From contig CAKTGF010000001.1 of NCBI GenBank assembly GCA_934561395.1, forward strand, positions 62,001 to 126,000: DNA of 64,000 nt. Reading direction: 5' to 3'. Numbering within the stretch: the stretch's first letter is position 1; the number at the start of each line of letters is the position of its first letter. The translations under genes were made by a program, and so were the position numbers. This document shows, in pieces, positions 1 to 8,408 of the stretch. Source of the DNA: an uncultured Eubacterium sp. (lineage in GTDB: Bacteria; Bacillota; Clostridia; Oscillospirales; Acutalibacteraceae). The notes beneath the pieces are model-generated. The model saw only the letters and a list, made by a program, of their open reading frames with translations, made no database searches and was not told the origin of the DNA.

Positions 1-908
1 TTGCTGTATGCGCCTGAAACCGCAGCCTTTGAGGGAGCACAAAAGGCAACCAATGTGGCGCTTGCTGAAATTGCAGAGCTTTTGGTATCATAAATTTTCT
101 TTATTGTAGTTCCGTCAAGCAGCCTGATGGTTGTATTGCTTGGAATATACAAAACATTGCAAACATTATATTGCCCTGCTCTGAAGGTTAATGTGCAGCC
201 CGGGTGCTTTTCAAAATATTCAAGATAAGAGCGGATTGTATAATACATTTTAGTAGTGCTGTTATAGCCGGAATAGTTTATAAAGCTGCCGTTTAGGGGC
301 GTGCTGGTTGGGGTAAGCACAAAGCTTTTGGTATCACGCACATTAATTTTAATGCTGATATACATTCCCTTTGATTTTTTTGAGGAAACCTTAATAACCG
401 CACTGCCCTTTGCCTTTGCACTGACCACGCCGCCGGAGCTGACCGTGGCAACGGTTTTATCGCTTGACGAAAAGGTAACATCGCCGCCGTAAACCCGCTT
501 TGAGCCGTTATAAATAACAAGGGTGTTGCTGCAACCCTTTGCAAAGCTTATGGTTTTAAGTGGCGTTTTTAATGTGTTTGATTTAACTGTTATTTTAAAT
601 TTTGCATACACCTTGCCGTTGGATTTAAGCTTGGCTGTAATTGTAGTGCTGCCTTTTTTTGCGGCAGTTACCACACCTGAGTTTGAAACCGTTGCAACCG
701 ACCTGTTGCTTGATGAAAAGTTGCATTTTGATGCAGACACTTTTTTGTTATTAACCTTAACAGTTAGGGTGCTTGTGCAGCCCACATAAGCGGTTGAGCT
801 GCCTGACAGCGTAAGTTTTGTTGCCGCCTGTGCGCTAAAAGGCATTGACAGCAGCGCCGTAAAGCAAAGCACCAGCGAAAGCAATAACGATAATCTCTTT
901 TTAAACAT
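1..908 (-). CDS. secreted BIG2-domain protein with beta-helix-like region (partial, 3' end outside window)
   Basis: The minus-strand frame is open from an ATG at 908 to the window edge (at least 302 residues), with a GGAG ribosome site just upstream. The N-terminus (MFKKRLSLLLSLVLCF..., ending near AQA) is a classic signal peptide, so the protein is exported. Two bacterial Ig-like (BIG2) repeats follow, at about residues 30-105 and 110-190; both show the family's SSS..VATVS..G.V.A..KG pattern. After about residue 200, the text NVLYIPSNTTIRL resembles the first rungs of right-handed beta-helix (pectate-lyase/GH28-like) proteins. Likely role: a cell-surface or secreted glycan-binding or glycan-cleaving protein. 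The catalytic part is not in the window, so enzymatic activity is unproven. It is separated from khpA by a terminator. Confidence 0.75.
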   Translation of the reverse strand, partial: MFKKRLSLLLSLVLCFTALLSMPFSAQAATKLTLSGSSTAYVGCTSTLTVKVNNKKVSASKCNFSSSNRSVATVSNSGVVTAAKKGSTTITAKLKSNGKVYAKFKITVKSNTLKTPLKTISFAKGCSNTLVIYNGSKRVYGGDVTFSSSDKTVATVSSGGVVSAKAKGSAVIKVSSKKSKGMYISIKINVRDTKSFVLTPTSTPLNGSFINYSGYNSTTKMYYTIRSYLEYFEKHPGCTLTFRAGQYNVCNVLYIPSNTTIRLLDGTTIKKIYDTKSSAISASATLVAFCAPSKAAVSGAYS

Positions 909-1032
909 AAATATTTCTCCAATTCAACATATTTAGGGATATGCTAAGAAAATAATACCATAGTTACAAAAAATAATCAATCTATGGTATGTATTATATT
1001 TTATTCAAAAATAATATTTTGACAGCGGCGGG

Positions 1033-1067
1033 CATAAAAAAAGATGACCATCAGGCCATCTTTTTTA
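1033..1067 (-). terminator. rho-independent terminator after khpA
   Basis: An inverted repeat AAAAAAGATG...CATCTTTTTT (about 1036-1067) lies 8 bp past the khpA stop codon, and the minus-strand RNA ends in a U-rich run. It closes the ylxM-ffh-rpsP-khpA transcript and insulates the surface-protein gene that follows. Confidence 0.7.
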
Positions 1068-1074
1068 TTGCTTA

Positions 1075-1308
1075 TTAATCAATTTCAACTGATATTTTTG
1101 CATCTCTGCGAGTTGCAGCGGCACGCATTACAACACGGATAGCCTTGGCAATTCTGCCCTGCTTTCCGATTACTCTGCCCATATCGCCATCAGCAACATG
1201 AAGGTGGTAAACAATTACTCCCTCTTCGTTAGGCTCGTCAACATCAATTGAAACATCATCAGGGTTGTCAACCAAGCCCTTAGTGATGGATATCAACAAT
1301 TCCTCCAA
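1075..1308 (-). CDS. khpA: KH-domain RNA-binding protein KhpA
   Basis: A small single KH domain, about 77 residues, with the GxxG loop seen as VIGKQGR. KhpA proteins bind RNA with KhpB and influence cell division and envelope synthesis in Gram-positives. Start choice: an upstream GTG at 1317 overlaps the AGGAGG ribosome site, whereas the TTG at 1308 is 8 nt downstream of it and gives the usual N-terminus MEELLISITK. The gene sits directly behind rpsP, as in most Firmicutes (ylqC position). The same transcript probably carries ylxM, ffh and rpsP. Confidence 0.93.
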   Translation of the reverse strand: MEELLISITKGLVDNPDDVSIDVDEPNEEGVIVYHLHVADGDMGRVIGKQGRIAKAIRVVMRAAATRRDAKISVEID

Positions 1309-1351
1309 AGAAAACACCTCCTATTTATTTCTTGCTTTCAGCAACTTGAAA

Positions 1352-1594
1352 TTAAAGGATGCCTTCTTTTTTAAGAATGCTCTTAACTGTATCAGTAGGC
1401 TGAGCACCGTTTGCAATCCACTTCTTTGCCTTTTCAGCGTCAATCTTAATTTCAGCCGGGTCAACCATTGTGTTGTATGTGCCGATTTCCTCAATGAAAC
1501 GACCGTCACGAGGATATCTTGAATCTGCTACTACTACACGATAGAAAGGAGCTCTTTTTGCACCCATTCTGCGAAGTCTGATTTTTACTGCCAT
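1352..1594 (-). CDS. rpsP: 30S ribosomal protein S16
   Basis: An 80-residue protein starting MAVKIRLRRMGAKRAPFYR, diagnostic of S16, full length for the family. It is a structural component of the small subunit body. A clear AGGTAA-type ribosome site precedes the ATG at 1594. It lies between ffh and khpA, the conserved Firmicutes order, and is expected to be co-transcribed with them. Confidence 0.98.
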   Translation of the reverse strand: MAVKIRLRRMGAKRAPFYRVVVADSRYPRDGRFIEEIGTYNTMVDPAEIKIDAEKAKKWIANGAQPTDTVKSILKKEGIL

Positions 1595-1662
1595 TTTTAG
1601 TTACCTCCGTAAAATATATTTGAATATAATTATCAACCAATTAATTATTGGATTAATACTGT

Positions 1663-3066
1663 TTAAAGTCCGAACGGATTTTGACCATTTTGGCCCTTAA
1701 CATTGCCCATAAGCTTTTCTGCCATTTCAGGGTTTTGCTGCATCATTCGGCGCATTTTCTTGCTCATTTTCGGGCCGCCCTTGCCGCCGAACTGCTTCAT
1801 CATTTTTTGCATTTGCTTAAACTGAGCAAGAAGTTTGTTAACATCCTCAACCTGCATGCCGCAGCCCTTAGCAATTCTTCTTTTTCTTGAGGGGTTAATG
1901 ATTTCGGGCTTTTCTCTTTCCTCGTTTGTCATTGAGTAAATAATTGCTCTGAAACGACCGAAAGCCTTTTCGTCAATATCCTCATCCTTAATTTGCTTAC
2001 CTATGCCCGGAATAAGCTTAATGGTATCCTTAATGGAGCCCATGCGCTCAATCTGCTCAAATTGGTCAAGCAAATCGTTAAAGTCAAACTTGTTTTTTGC
2101 AAGTTTCTTTTCAAGCTCTGCGGCCTTCTTTTCATCAAGTGCAAGCTCTGCCTTTTCGATAAATGAAAGCACATCGCCCATACCGAGAATACGGGAGGCC
2201 ATTCTGCTTGGGTGGAAGGTTTCAAGATTGTCAAGCTTTTCGCCGGTGCCCACAAATTTAATAGGCTTTCCGGTAACAGCCCTTACAGATAATGCCGCAC
2301 CGCCACGGGTGTCGCCGTCAAGTTTTGTAAGAATAACGCCGTCAATACCCAGGGTTTCGTTAAAGCTTTTTGCAACATTTACTGCGTCCTGACCTGTCAT
2401 TGCATCAATAACAAGCAAAATTTCGTGAGGATGAACGGTAGCCCTTATGTTTTTAAGCTCCGTCATAAGCTCCTCGTCAACATGCAAGCGGCCTGCCGTG
2501 TCAAGGAACACATAATCGTGGCCGTAATCCTTTGCATATTTTAATGCCTCTTCGGCAATTTTAACAGGGTTTTCAGTGCCCATTTCAAAAACGGGAACAC
2601 CGATTTGTTCGCCCACAACCTGCAACTGCTTAATTGCTGCGGGTCTGTAAACGTCGCAGGCAACAAGAAGAGGTCTGTGGCCTTCCTTTTTAAGTTTTAA
2701 AGCAAGCTTTGCGGAATGAGTGGTTTTACCACTGCCCTGCAAGCCGCACATCATAACAATTGTCGGCGGATGGTTAGCAATGGCAAGCCTTGCCTCGTTG
2801 CCGCCCATAAGCTCTGTAAGCTCCTCGTTAACAATTTTGATAACCATTTGACCCGGTGTTAAGGATTCCATAACATCGGCGCCGATTGCACGCTCGGTTA
2901 CCTTTTTGGTAAACTCCCTTGCAACCTTATAGTTAACATCAGCCTCAAGAAGTGCAAGGCGAACCTCACGCATTGCCTCCTTAACATCTGCCTCGGTTAA
3001 TTTTCCCTTGGCACGAAGCTTTTTAAACGAATTTTCAAGGCGCTCACTAAGTCCTTCAAATGCCAA
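1663..3066 (-). CDS. ffh: signal recognition particle protein Ffh (SRP54)
   Basis: 467 residues. The N domain covers about 1-90. The G domain has Walker A GLQGSGKT (about 108-115), DTAGR and TKLDGD motifs. The C-terminal M domain (about 300-440) is rich in Met (KQMQKMMKQF, KKMRRMMQQ) and binds 4.5S RNA and signal sequences. The GTPase targets nascent membrane proteins to the FtsY receptor. It starts 4 bp after the ylxM stop codon, showing translational coupling. The SRP RNA gene was not seen in the window. Confidence 0.98.
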   Translation of the reverse strand: MAFEGLSERLENSFKKLRAKGKLTEADVKEAMREVRLALLEADVNYKVAREFTKKVTERAIGADVMESLTPGQMVIKIVNEELTELMGGNEARLAIANHPPTIVMMCGLQGSGKTTHSAKLALKLKKEGHRPLLVACDVYRPAAIKQLQVVGEQIGVPVFEMGTENPVKIAEEALKYAKDYGHDYVFLDTAGRLHVDEELMTELKNIRATVHPHEILLVIDAMTGQDAVNVAKSFNETLGIDGVILTKLDGDTRGGAALSVRAVTGKPIKFVGTGEKLDNLETFHPSRMASRILGMGDVLSFIEKAELALDEKKAAELEKKLAKNKFDFNDLLDQFEQIERMGSIKDTIKLIPGIGKQIKDEDIDEKAFGRFRAIIYSMTNEEREKPEIINPSRKRRIAKGCGMQVEDVNKLLAQFKQMQKMMKQFGGKGGPKMSKKMRRMMQQNPEMAEKLMGNVKGQNGQNPFGL

Positions 3067-3070
3067 GTGA

Positions 3071-3436
3071 TCACTCCTTACCGAGATATTCGGCTATTGA
3101 TTTTATTTTAACGATATTATCGTTAATCTCACGGGAAAGGCTGTGGTCAAGGTTGTAATTATAAATTCTGTCTGCACAAGCCTTAATGTCGTTAAGATTT
3201 TTTTCCAAATCGGCAAACCTTGCAGCCAAGCCAAGCTTTGCCTCCATATCAAAAAGCTGAACCTCTGCTCTTTTAATAGCGTCACGCACACCCTGACGGG
3301 TAATGCCCTCGTTTTCCGCTATTTCAGAAAGTGAAAGATCTTCGTTATAATACAAATCTATAAAGTCACGCTGCTTGTTTGTGAGCATTTCGCCGTAAAA
3401 ATCAAGCAAATAAGCAACTTCTAAATTTTTAGCCAC
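3071..3436 (-). CDS. ylxM: YlxM/p13-like helix-turn-helix protein (UPF0122)
   Basis: 121 residues, a sigma-70 region 4-like HTH protein: SLSEIAENEGITRQGVRDAI is the recognition-helix region (about 35-55). YlxM is encoded with ffh across Firmicutes and modulates SRP GTPase activity in streptococci. Start choice: a longer reading from 3469 lacks a ribosome site, while GTG at 3436 lies 8 nt behind GGAG and gives the typical MAKNLEVAYLLDFYGEMLT N-terminus. Confidence 0.93.
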   Translation of the reverse strand: MAKNLEVAYLLDFYGEMLTNKQRDFIDLYYNEDLSLSEIAENEGITRQGVRDAIKRAEVQLFDMEAKLGLAARFADLEKNLNDIKACADRIYNYNLDHSLSREINDNIVKIKSIAEYLGKE

Positions 3437-3508
3437 AAAAATCTCTCCTTTCACAGTGCTGTAAAGCAATTTGCTTTGTAAAGCATTTCATCTTTACAGT
3501 GCTTGACT

Positions 3509-3537
3509 ATTATACATAAACCCCACCCCATTGTCAA
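3509..3537 (-). promoter_or_regulatory. sigma-A promoter of the ylxM-ffh-rpsP-khpA operon
   Basis: On the minus strand TTGACA (3537-3532), a 17-bp spacer and TATAAT (3514-3509): a full consensus match. The roughly 65-nt leader between the start point (about 3502) and the ylxM GTG contains CTGTAAAG/CTTTACAG arms (3461-3468 and 3492-3499) that can form a hairpin. Confidence 0.85.
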
Positions 3538-3572
3538 TAGCAAAAATAATTTTGTTACCATTTTTAACAAAA

Positions 3573-3608
3573 GAACCGACAACATTATATTAATAATGTT
3601 TATCGGTT
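3573..3608 (-). terminator. terminator after mutS2
   Basis: Long inverted repeat GAACCGA..ACATTAT / ATAATGTT..TCGGTTC, followed on the minus strand by a T-rich stretch. It ends the era-recO-mutS2 transcript just ahead of the ylxM promoter. Confidence 0.7.
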
Positions 3609-3617
3609 CGTATTGCA

Positions 3618-5987
3618 TTACTTTAATTTTGCAATTGTAACGCCGTTTTCGCCTTCGCCGTATTTGCCAAGGCGGTATTCGGCAATGTTAGGGTGGTGCT
3701 TTAACTCCTCCTGCACCGCTGAACGAAGGGCGCCTGTGCCCTTGCCATGGATAATGCAAATTTCGCTTATTCCGTTTAAAACGCATTTATCAATAAACAG
3801 CTGCAAATTTGCAATCGCCTCGTCAACGGTTTGCCCACGCATATCAATTTCGGTTTTAACATCTGCATCGGCCCTTGATGATGTGCGGTACAAATTACGC
3901 TGGGGCTTAACATCCTTTTTCTTCTTTTCCGTCAGCATAATATCCGAAAGCTTAACCCTTGTTTTAAGCAAGCCCGATTTAACAAGAATATTGTTGTTGC
4001 CTATTTCAACAATTTCGCCCTCGCCTATATTGCGTATGATTACCGCATCGCCAACCTTTGGCTCACGGGGCAGCTTGTAATCGTCGTCCCAATTTTCGGC
4101 AATCTCCCTGGGGTTGATTAAATCGTCCATTTCTCCCAGCTGTGATTTAATAACACGCCTGGTTTTTCTTGCAATTTCCATTGCGTTGGTGCTGTTATGC
4201 TCTTTTTTAAGCTTTTCGAGCTCAAGCAAAAACTCGGCAGACTGGCGCTTTGCACTGTCTATCAGCTTTTCTGCCTGGCGCTTTGCCTTGTCGAGTTCCT
4301 TTTCACGGAGAACGTTTATTTTATCCTTTTCAGACTGAGCCTTTGCCTGCATTTTTTTAGCGCTTGCAGTTGCAAGCTCGGCTTTCTTCTTCTCCTCGTC
4401 AAGAGCCTGTCTTGTTTTTTCAAGTTTTTCAAGAACCGCCTCAAAATCACGGTTGTTTGAGCCCACTATCGACCTGGCATTTTCAACAACCTTTGGGTCC
4501 ATGCCCAAGCGCTGTGAAATTGCAAAGGCGTTTGAACGGCCCGGCACACCGATAAGCAGGCGGTATGTGGGGCTTAAGGTGTCAACATCAAACTCGCAGC
4601 AACCATTTGTAACACCCTCGGTATCAAGAGCGTAAGCCTTAAGCTCTGCATAGTGGGTTGTGGTAGCAATTTTAGCCCCCTTTGAGCGCAAATCTTCAAT
4701 AATAGAAACCGCAAGAGCGGCACCCTCAATGGGGTCGGTGCCTGCGCCCAGCTCGTCAATAAGTATAAGCGACGAAGAATCAGCCTTGCTCATAATATCA
4801 ATGGTATTAACAATATGGGAAGAAAAGGTTGAAAGGTTTTGAGCTATGCTTTGCTCATCGCCGATATCAACAAGAATTTTATCAAAAACAGATATTTTTG
4901 AGTATTCTCCGGCAGGAATAAGCAAGCCGCACATGGTCATTAAAGTTAAAAGACCGATGGTTTTTATTGAAACGGTTTTGCCGCCGGTGTTTGGGCCGGT
5001 TATTACCAGAGTGTCAAATTCCTCCCCCAGTGAAATATCAATGGGCACAACCTTGTTTTTATCAATAAGAGGGTGGCGTGCCTTTTTTAAATTTATTTCT
5101 CCCTCGGCATTTAAAACAGGCTTAACCGCTTTCATTTTATATGCCAAATGAGCCTTTGCGAAAATAAGGTTAAGCTGCACGGCAGCCTCGTAGCTTGCCT
5201 TAACCGACTGGGCAAAATTACCTGCCTCAACCGATAATTCGTAAAGTATTCTGTCAATCTCGTCACGCTCCTTACCCTGGAGCATTTTAATTTCGTTATT
5301 TGCCTCCACAACGGAAACAGGCTCAATAAATACAGTTGCGCCGCTTGATGAGGTGTCGTGCACAAGGCCTGCAACCTCGCTGCGGTGCTCGCTTTTAACA
5401 GGCACAACAAATCTGCCCGAGCGCTGGGTAATTATTTGCTCCTGCAAAGCCTTTGCGTAGTGGGGCGAACGAACCATAGCGTCAAGCTTTTCACGGATAG
5501 AGGCGGATTTTGCACGGATTTTGCGTCTTATTTCAGAAAGTAACTCCGACGCCTTGTCAGATATTTCCTCCTCACTGATAATGCAGGAAAAAATCTTATC
5601 CTCCAAATATTTGTTAACCGTAATGCTTTCAAATAAGTAATCCAACGAGGTGTTAACCCCGCTGCAATGACTGCGCCAGTCATAAAGCACCCTTATGGCA
5701 CGGAGAGTATAGCCGATTTTAAGCAGTTCTCCCTGATTAAGCGAACCCCCTGCTGCGGCACGTGCCAAAGGGTTATTAACATTTTTCAGACCGCTGAAGG
5801 AGGGTGCGCCGAATCTTTCAAGAAGTGACGAGGCGTCCTCCGTTTGGTCAAGGCGCTGACAAACAGTAATAAAATCGCTTGACGGCTTCAGCTCCAGCGC
5901 AAGCTCTGCGGCATCGTCACAGGAGGTTTCCGCCTTAAGCATATTCAAAACCTTGTCAAGCTCCAATGTTTCGTAGTTTTTATTCAT
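3618..5987 (-). CDS. mutS2: endonuclease MutS2
   Basis: 789 residues, the usual MutS2 length. It has a MutS-like core and ATPase with Walker A GPNTGGKT (about 330) and IDELGAGTDP Walker B. A coiled-coil region follows (about 515-625, rich in Lys, Glu and Ala). The C-terminal Smr nuclease domain (about 710-789) shows DMRGQTVDEA and HGKGTGALR. MutS2 acts on branched DNA and on collided ribosomes rather than in mismatch repair. The ATG overlaps the recO stop codon by one base (TAATG), showing translational coupling. Confidence 0.97.
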   Translation of the reverse strand: MNKNYETLELDKVLNMLKAETSCDDAAELALELKPSSDFITVCQRLDQTEDASSLLERFGAPSFSGLKNVNNPLARAAAGGSLNQGELLKIGYTLRAIRVLYDWRSHCSGVNTSLDYLFESITVNKYLEDKIFSCIISEEEISDKASELLSEIRRKIRAKSASIREKLDAMVRSPHYAKALQEQIITQRSGRFVVPVKSEHRSEVAGLVHDTSSSGATVFIEPVSVVEANNEIKMLQGKERDEIDRILYELSVEAGNFAQSVKASYEAAVQLNLIFAKAHLAYKMKAVKPVLNAEGEINLKKARHPLIDKNKVVPIDISLGEEFDTLVITGPNTGGKTVSIKTIGLLTLMTMCGLLIPAGEYSKISVFDKILVDIGDEQSIAQNLSTFSSHIVNTIDIMSKADSSSLILIDELGAGTDPIEGAALAVSIIEDLRSKGAKIATTTHYAELKAYALDTEGVTNGCCEFDVDTLSPTYRLLIGVPGRSNAFAISQRLGMDPKVVENARSIVGSNNRDFEAVLEKLEKTRQALDEEKKKAELATASAKKMQAKAQSEKDKINVLREKELDKAKRQAEKLIDSAKRQSAEFLLELEKLKKEHNSTNAMEIARKTRRVIKSQLGEMDDLINPREIAENWDDDYKLPREPKVGDAVIIRNIGEGEIVEIGNNNILVKSGLLKTRVKLSDIMLTEKKKKDVKPQRNLYRTSSRADADVKTEIDMRGQTVDEAIANLQLFIDKCVLNGISEICIIHGKGTGALRSAVQEELKHHPNIAEYRLGKYGEGENGVTIAKLK

Positions 5988-6727
5988 TATATAAGTAATC
6001 CTTTATAAAATTCCAATGTTGTAAGCCTGCCGTCAACACATCTGAGCAGGTATTTTTCGGTAATATTTTCCAAAATGTTCAGGTTTTCAGGGGGAAGCTT
6101 AAAGGAAAACACCTTTGCAACATCATCCGTAAGGCAAATGTATCTTATTGCGGTAATTACACCCAAGGGTGCTGTTAAGGCGTTGTTGCGGTTGCAGTTT
6201 TCGCAGTAAATACAACCCTCCTCAACATCAAAATACATAATGTCGCTTTCATACTCCCCACAGCGGTAGCAGGCAAGCACATTGGGCATATAGCCACCAA
6301 GGCAAACCATTCGCATTTCAACAGCCGCTTTTATAAGCTTTAAATCCTTTTCCCCCTTGCAAAGAAGATAAAGTGCATTAAGTATAAGCCGCAGCATTTC
6401 GTGAGCAGGCTGCTCCTCGGTACCCAAATAATATGTAAGCTGCGCAAAATACTGAGCAAGGGCAAGCCTTTCAATATCGTTTCTTAAATCAAAAAACACC
6501 TCAATGGGCGAGGCGCTGTCAATAACATAGGCATCCTTGCCCTTATACAGTGTAAAATCGCCGTAAACAAACAATGAGGTTGCCGACAGATTTTTGTTTT
6601 TATAGGTTTTCGCCCTGCGAACAAAAGCCCTGACAATGCCCAAATCAGCAGTTAAAAGAGTGACAAGCCTGTCACTCTCCCCAATTGTCTGTTCTCTTAT
6701 TATCAATCCCTTGGTTGTTGTCTGCAT
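5987..6727 (-). CDS. recO: DNA repair protein RecO
   Basis: 246 residues. The N-terminal OB fold starts with KGLIIREQTIGESDRLVTLL, the family signature. A zinc finger is visible at about 158-182 (CYRCGEYES...CIYCENC). RecO loads RecA on SSB-coated DNA with RecR. Its start lies 56 bases inside the yqzL gene in another frame, and its stop overlaps the mutS2 ATG. Confidence 0.96.
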   Translation of the reverse strand: MQTTTKGLIIREQTIGESDRLVTLLTADLGIVRAFVRRAKTYKNKNLSATSLFVYGDFTLYKGKDAYVIDSASPIEVFFDLRNDIERLALAQYFAQLTYYLGTEEQPAHEMLRLILNALYLLCKGEKDLKLIKAAVEMRMVCLGGYMPNVLACYRCGEYESDIMYFDVEEGCIYCENCNRNNALTAPLGVITAIRYICLTDDVAKVFSFKLPPENLNILENITEKYLLRCVDGRLTTLEFYKGLLI

Positions 6728-6824
6728 TGTTAGGCTCTGCCTCTTCCTGAACGCTGTTTCTATATTTTAAGTAGTCGATAACGCTGCCTGAATTAATAAA
6801 ATTTTTCCACAAATCAATATTCAC
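6672..6824 (-). CDS. yqzL: YqzL family small protein
   Basis: A 50-residue ORF starting GTG at 6824 (MNIDLWKNFINSGSVIDYL...) with TGA at 6672. The N-terminal pattern W..F..SG.VIDYL.Y matches YqzL proteins, which are encoded between era and recO in Bacillus and Clostridia; their function is unknown. The position here is the same. The last 56 bases overlap recO in a different frame, so the C-terminal half (rich in Asn, Asp and Gln) is constrained by recO. The ribosome site is weak (GGGTG). An in-frame ATG further upstream is absent. Confidence 0.7.
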   Translation of the reverse strand: MNIDLWKNFINSGSVIDYLKYRNSVQEEAEPNNADNNQGIDNKRTDNWGE

Positions 6825-6881
6825 AAAAATCACCCACCATAGTTATTGTATCCTACGGCGGATGATAAAATTTGTTCCAAA

Positions 6882-7769
6882 TTAATCCAAACCGAAATTG
6901 TGAATCAAGCCTTCACGATTTCGCCAATCCTCTTTAACCTTTACCCAGGTTTTAAGGTTGACCTTTATTTGGAAAAAGTTTTCCAAATCCTGACGGGCAA
7001 AGGTGGAAATTTTCTTTAGCATTGCGCCCTTTTTGCCGATTACCATGCCCTTGTGATTTTCTCTTTCGCAATAAATAATTGCCTCAATATCAAGAATATC
7101 CTGATTTTCACGCTCACGCATTTTTTCAATTGAAACCGCAATGCCGTGGGGAATTTCCTTATCCATAAGGCGCAGTATTTTTTCTCTGATGATTTCGGCG
7201 GCAAGCACTCTTTCCGGCTGGTCGGTCAATGTGTCGTCAGGGAAAAAGTGTGGCGACTCAAAGGAAAGTTTTTCCATTTCTGCAATAAGCTCGTCAACAT
7301 TTTCGCCGTTGGTTGCACAAACGGGAACAATCGCCTCAAAATCATAAAGCGAGGAAAGCTGAATAATGCGTTGCAGCAGCTCCTCCTTATCAGCAATCAT
7401 ATCAATTTTATTTATTGCCAAAATTACGGGTATTTTAAGGGATTTGAACTTTTCCAGCAGCTCAAGCTCGCCCTTTTTCATATCGCCCTTTGATTCAACA
7501 ACAAAAAGGCAGGCGTCAACGCCGCCGATTGAATCCCCCACTGCCTGATACATCTTTTCCCCAAGCTTGTTGTGGGGCTTGTGGTAACCCGGAGTGTCGG
7601 TAAACACCAGTTGCACATCTCCGTTGGTTAAAACGCCCATAATTTTTGTGCGTGTGGTTTGCGGCTTTGAGGACACAATGGCAATTTTCTGCCCAAGCAT
7701 TTTGTTGAGCAGCGACGACTTGCCCACATTGGGGCAGCCCACAATGGCAATAAATGCGGTTTTTGTCAT
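6882..7769 (-). CDS. era: GTPase Era
   Basis: 295 residues. G1 GCPNVGKS (about 10-17), G3 DTPGYH, G4 NKID. The C-terminal KH domain (about 210-290) has VIGKKGAML. Era binds the 3' end of 16S rRNA and assembles the 30S subunit. The gene is preceded by a 112-bp gap that holds leader element A, unusual inside this otherwise tight operon (ybeY-era-recO). Its ribosome site AAGGA is 7 nt before the ATG and is the last part of that element. Confidence 0.98.
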   Translation of the reverse strand: MTKTAFIAIVGCPNVGKSSLLNKMLGQKIAIVSSKPQTTRTKIMGVLTNGDVQLVFTDTPGYHKPHNKLGEKMYQAVGDSIGGVDACLFVVESKGDMKKGELELLEKFKSLKIPVILAINKIDMIADKEELLQRIIQLSSLYDFEAIVPVCATNGENVDELIAEMEKLSFESPHFFPDDTLTDQPERVLAAEIIREKILRLMDKEIPHGIAVSIEKMRERENQDILDIEAIIYCERENHKGMVIGKKGAMLKKISTFARQDLENFFQIKVNLKTWVKVKEDWRNREGLIHNFGLD

Positions 7770-7847
7770 ATAAAATTCCTTAGCCTTTCCGGCTACAAGC
7801 AGTTAACAAAAATTTATACGCCTTATTGTAGCCGGATAAGGCGTATA
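7770..7847 (-). ncRNA. leader element A: candidate pseudoknot RNA before era
   Basis: Read on the minus strand: a perfect 11-bp hairpin P1 (7847-7837 with 7825-7815) encloses an 11-nt loop (7836-7826). Ten loop bases, CCGGCTACAA, are exactly complementary to TTGTAGCCGG at 7798-7789, giving an H-type pseudoknot. The tail TAGCC-GGAAA-GGCTA (7795-7781) can instead fold on itself, competing for the same bases, and is followed after exactly 11 nt by the era ATG. Related elements occur at 28303-28377 and 41248-41337. The structure is seen in the sequence; regulation is inferred. Confidence 0.55.
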
Positions 7848-7881
7848 GCAAAATACAGTTATTTAAAAGCCGTTTTAACAA

Positions 7882-8382
7882 TCAGTCGCCCATATAGTAG
7901 CTGTTATCTCTTTTAAGGCCGATTTTTGTTAACACGGTTTCTTCCTTTTCACGCATGCGCACCTCTTCAATTCCGCCCTGCTCGTGGTCATATCCCAGCA
8001 GGTGCAGCATTGAGTGAACAGTCAAAAAGCCGATTTCCCTTTGCAGCGAATGGTTATACATTTTTGCCTGCTCCATAGCCTTTTCAACACTGATAACAAT
8101 GTCGCCCAGGATTTTTGCGCCGGTATCGTAATTTGTATCATACTCGCCGTTTTCTCCCATAGGAAAGCTTAAAACATCGGTTTCTCTGTCAACATTGCGG
8201 TATTCTGCGTTAAGCTGATGAATACGCTCGTTGTCAACAAAGGTAATGCTTACCTCGGCGTCATCAGTAAAATTCTCTTCCTCAAGAACAGCGTGACAGC
8301 AGCGGCGAATAAGAAGCCTTATTCCCGTGGGAATGGTTTTTACCTTTTGCTCGTTTGAAATAATAACCTTGACCTTTTGCAT
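7882..8382 (-). CDS. ybeY: endoribonuclease YbeY
   Basis: 166 residues with the zinc-binding motif HSMLHLLGYDHE (H-x3-H-x5-H), diagnostic of YbeY, a metalloprotein needed for 16S rRNA 3' maturation and ribosome quality control. The upstream neighbour phoH and downstream era form the standard PhoH-YbeY-Era order. RecO and MutS2 follow. The start ATG at 8382 has GGGGAGGGTT upstream. Confidence 0.96.
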   Translation of the reverse strand: MQKVKVIISNEQKVKTIPTGIRLLIRRCCHAVLEEENFTDDAEVSITFVDNERIHQLNAEYRNVDRETDVLSFPMGENGEYDTNYDTGAKILGDIVISVEKAMEQAKMYNHSLQREIGFLTVHSMLHLLGYDHEQGGIEEVRMREKEETVLTKIGLKRDNSYYMGD

Positions 8383-8408
8383 ATTATTAACCCTCCCCTT
8401 ATCTATGC

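Noticed and set aside
7826..7847. Leader element A as terminator of ybeY
   Set aside because: The 11-bp stem is followed by AAATTTTTGTT rather than a clean T run, and related copies precede start codons of genes with no close upstream partner.
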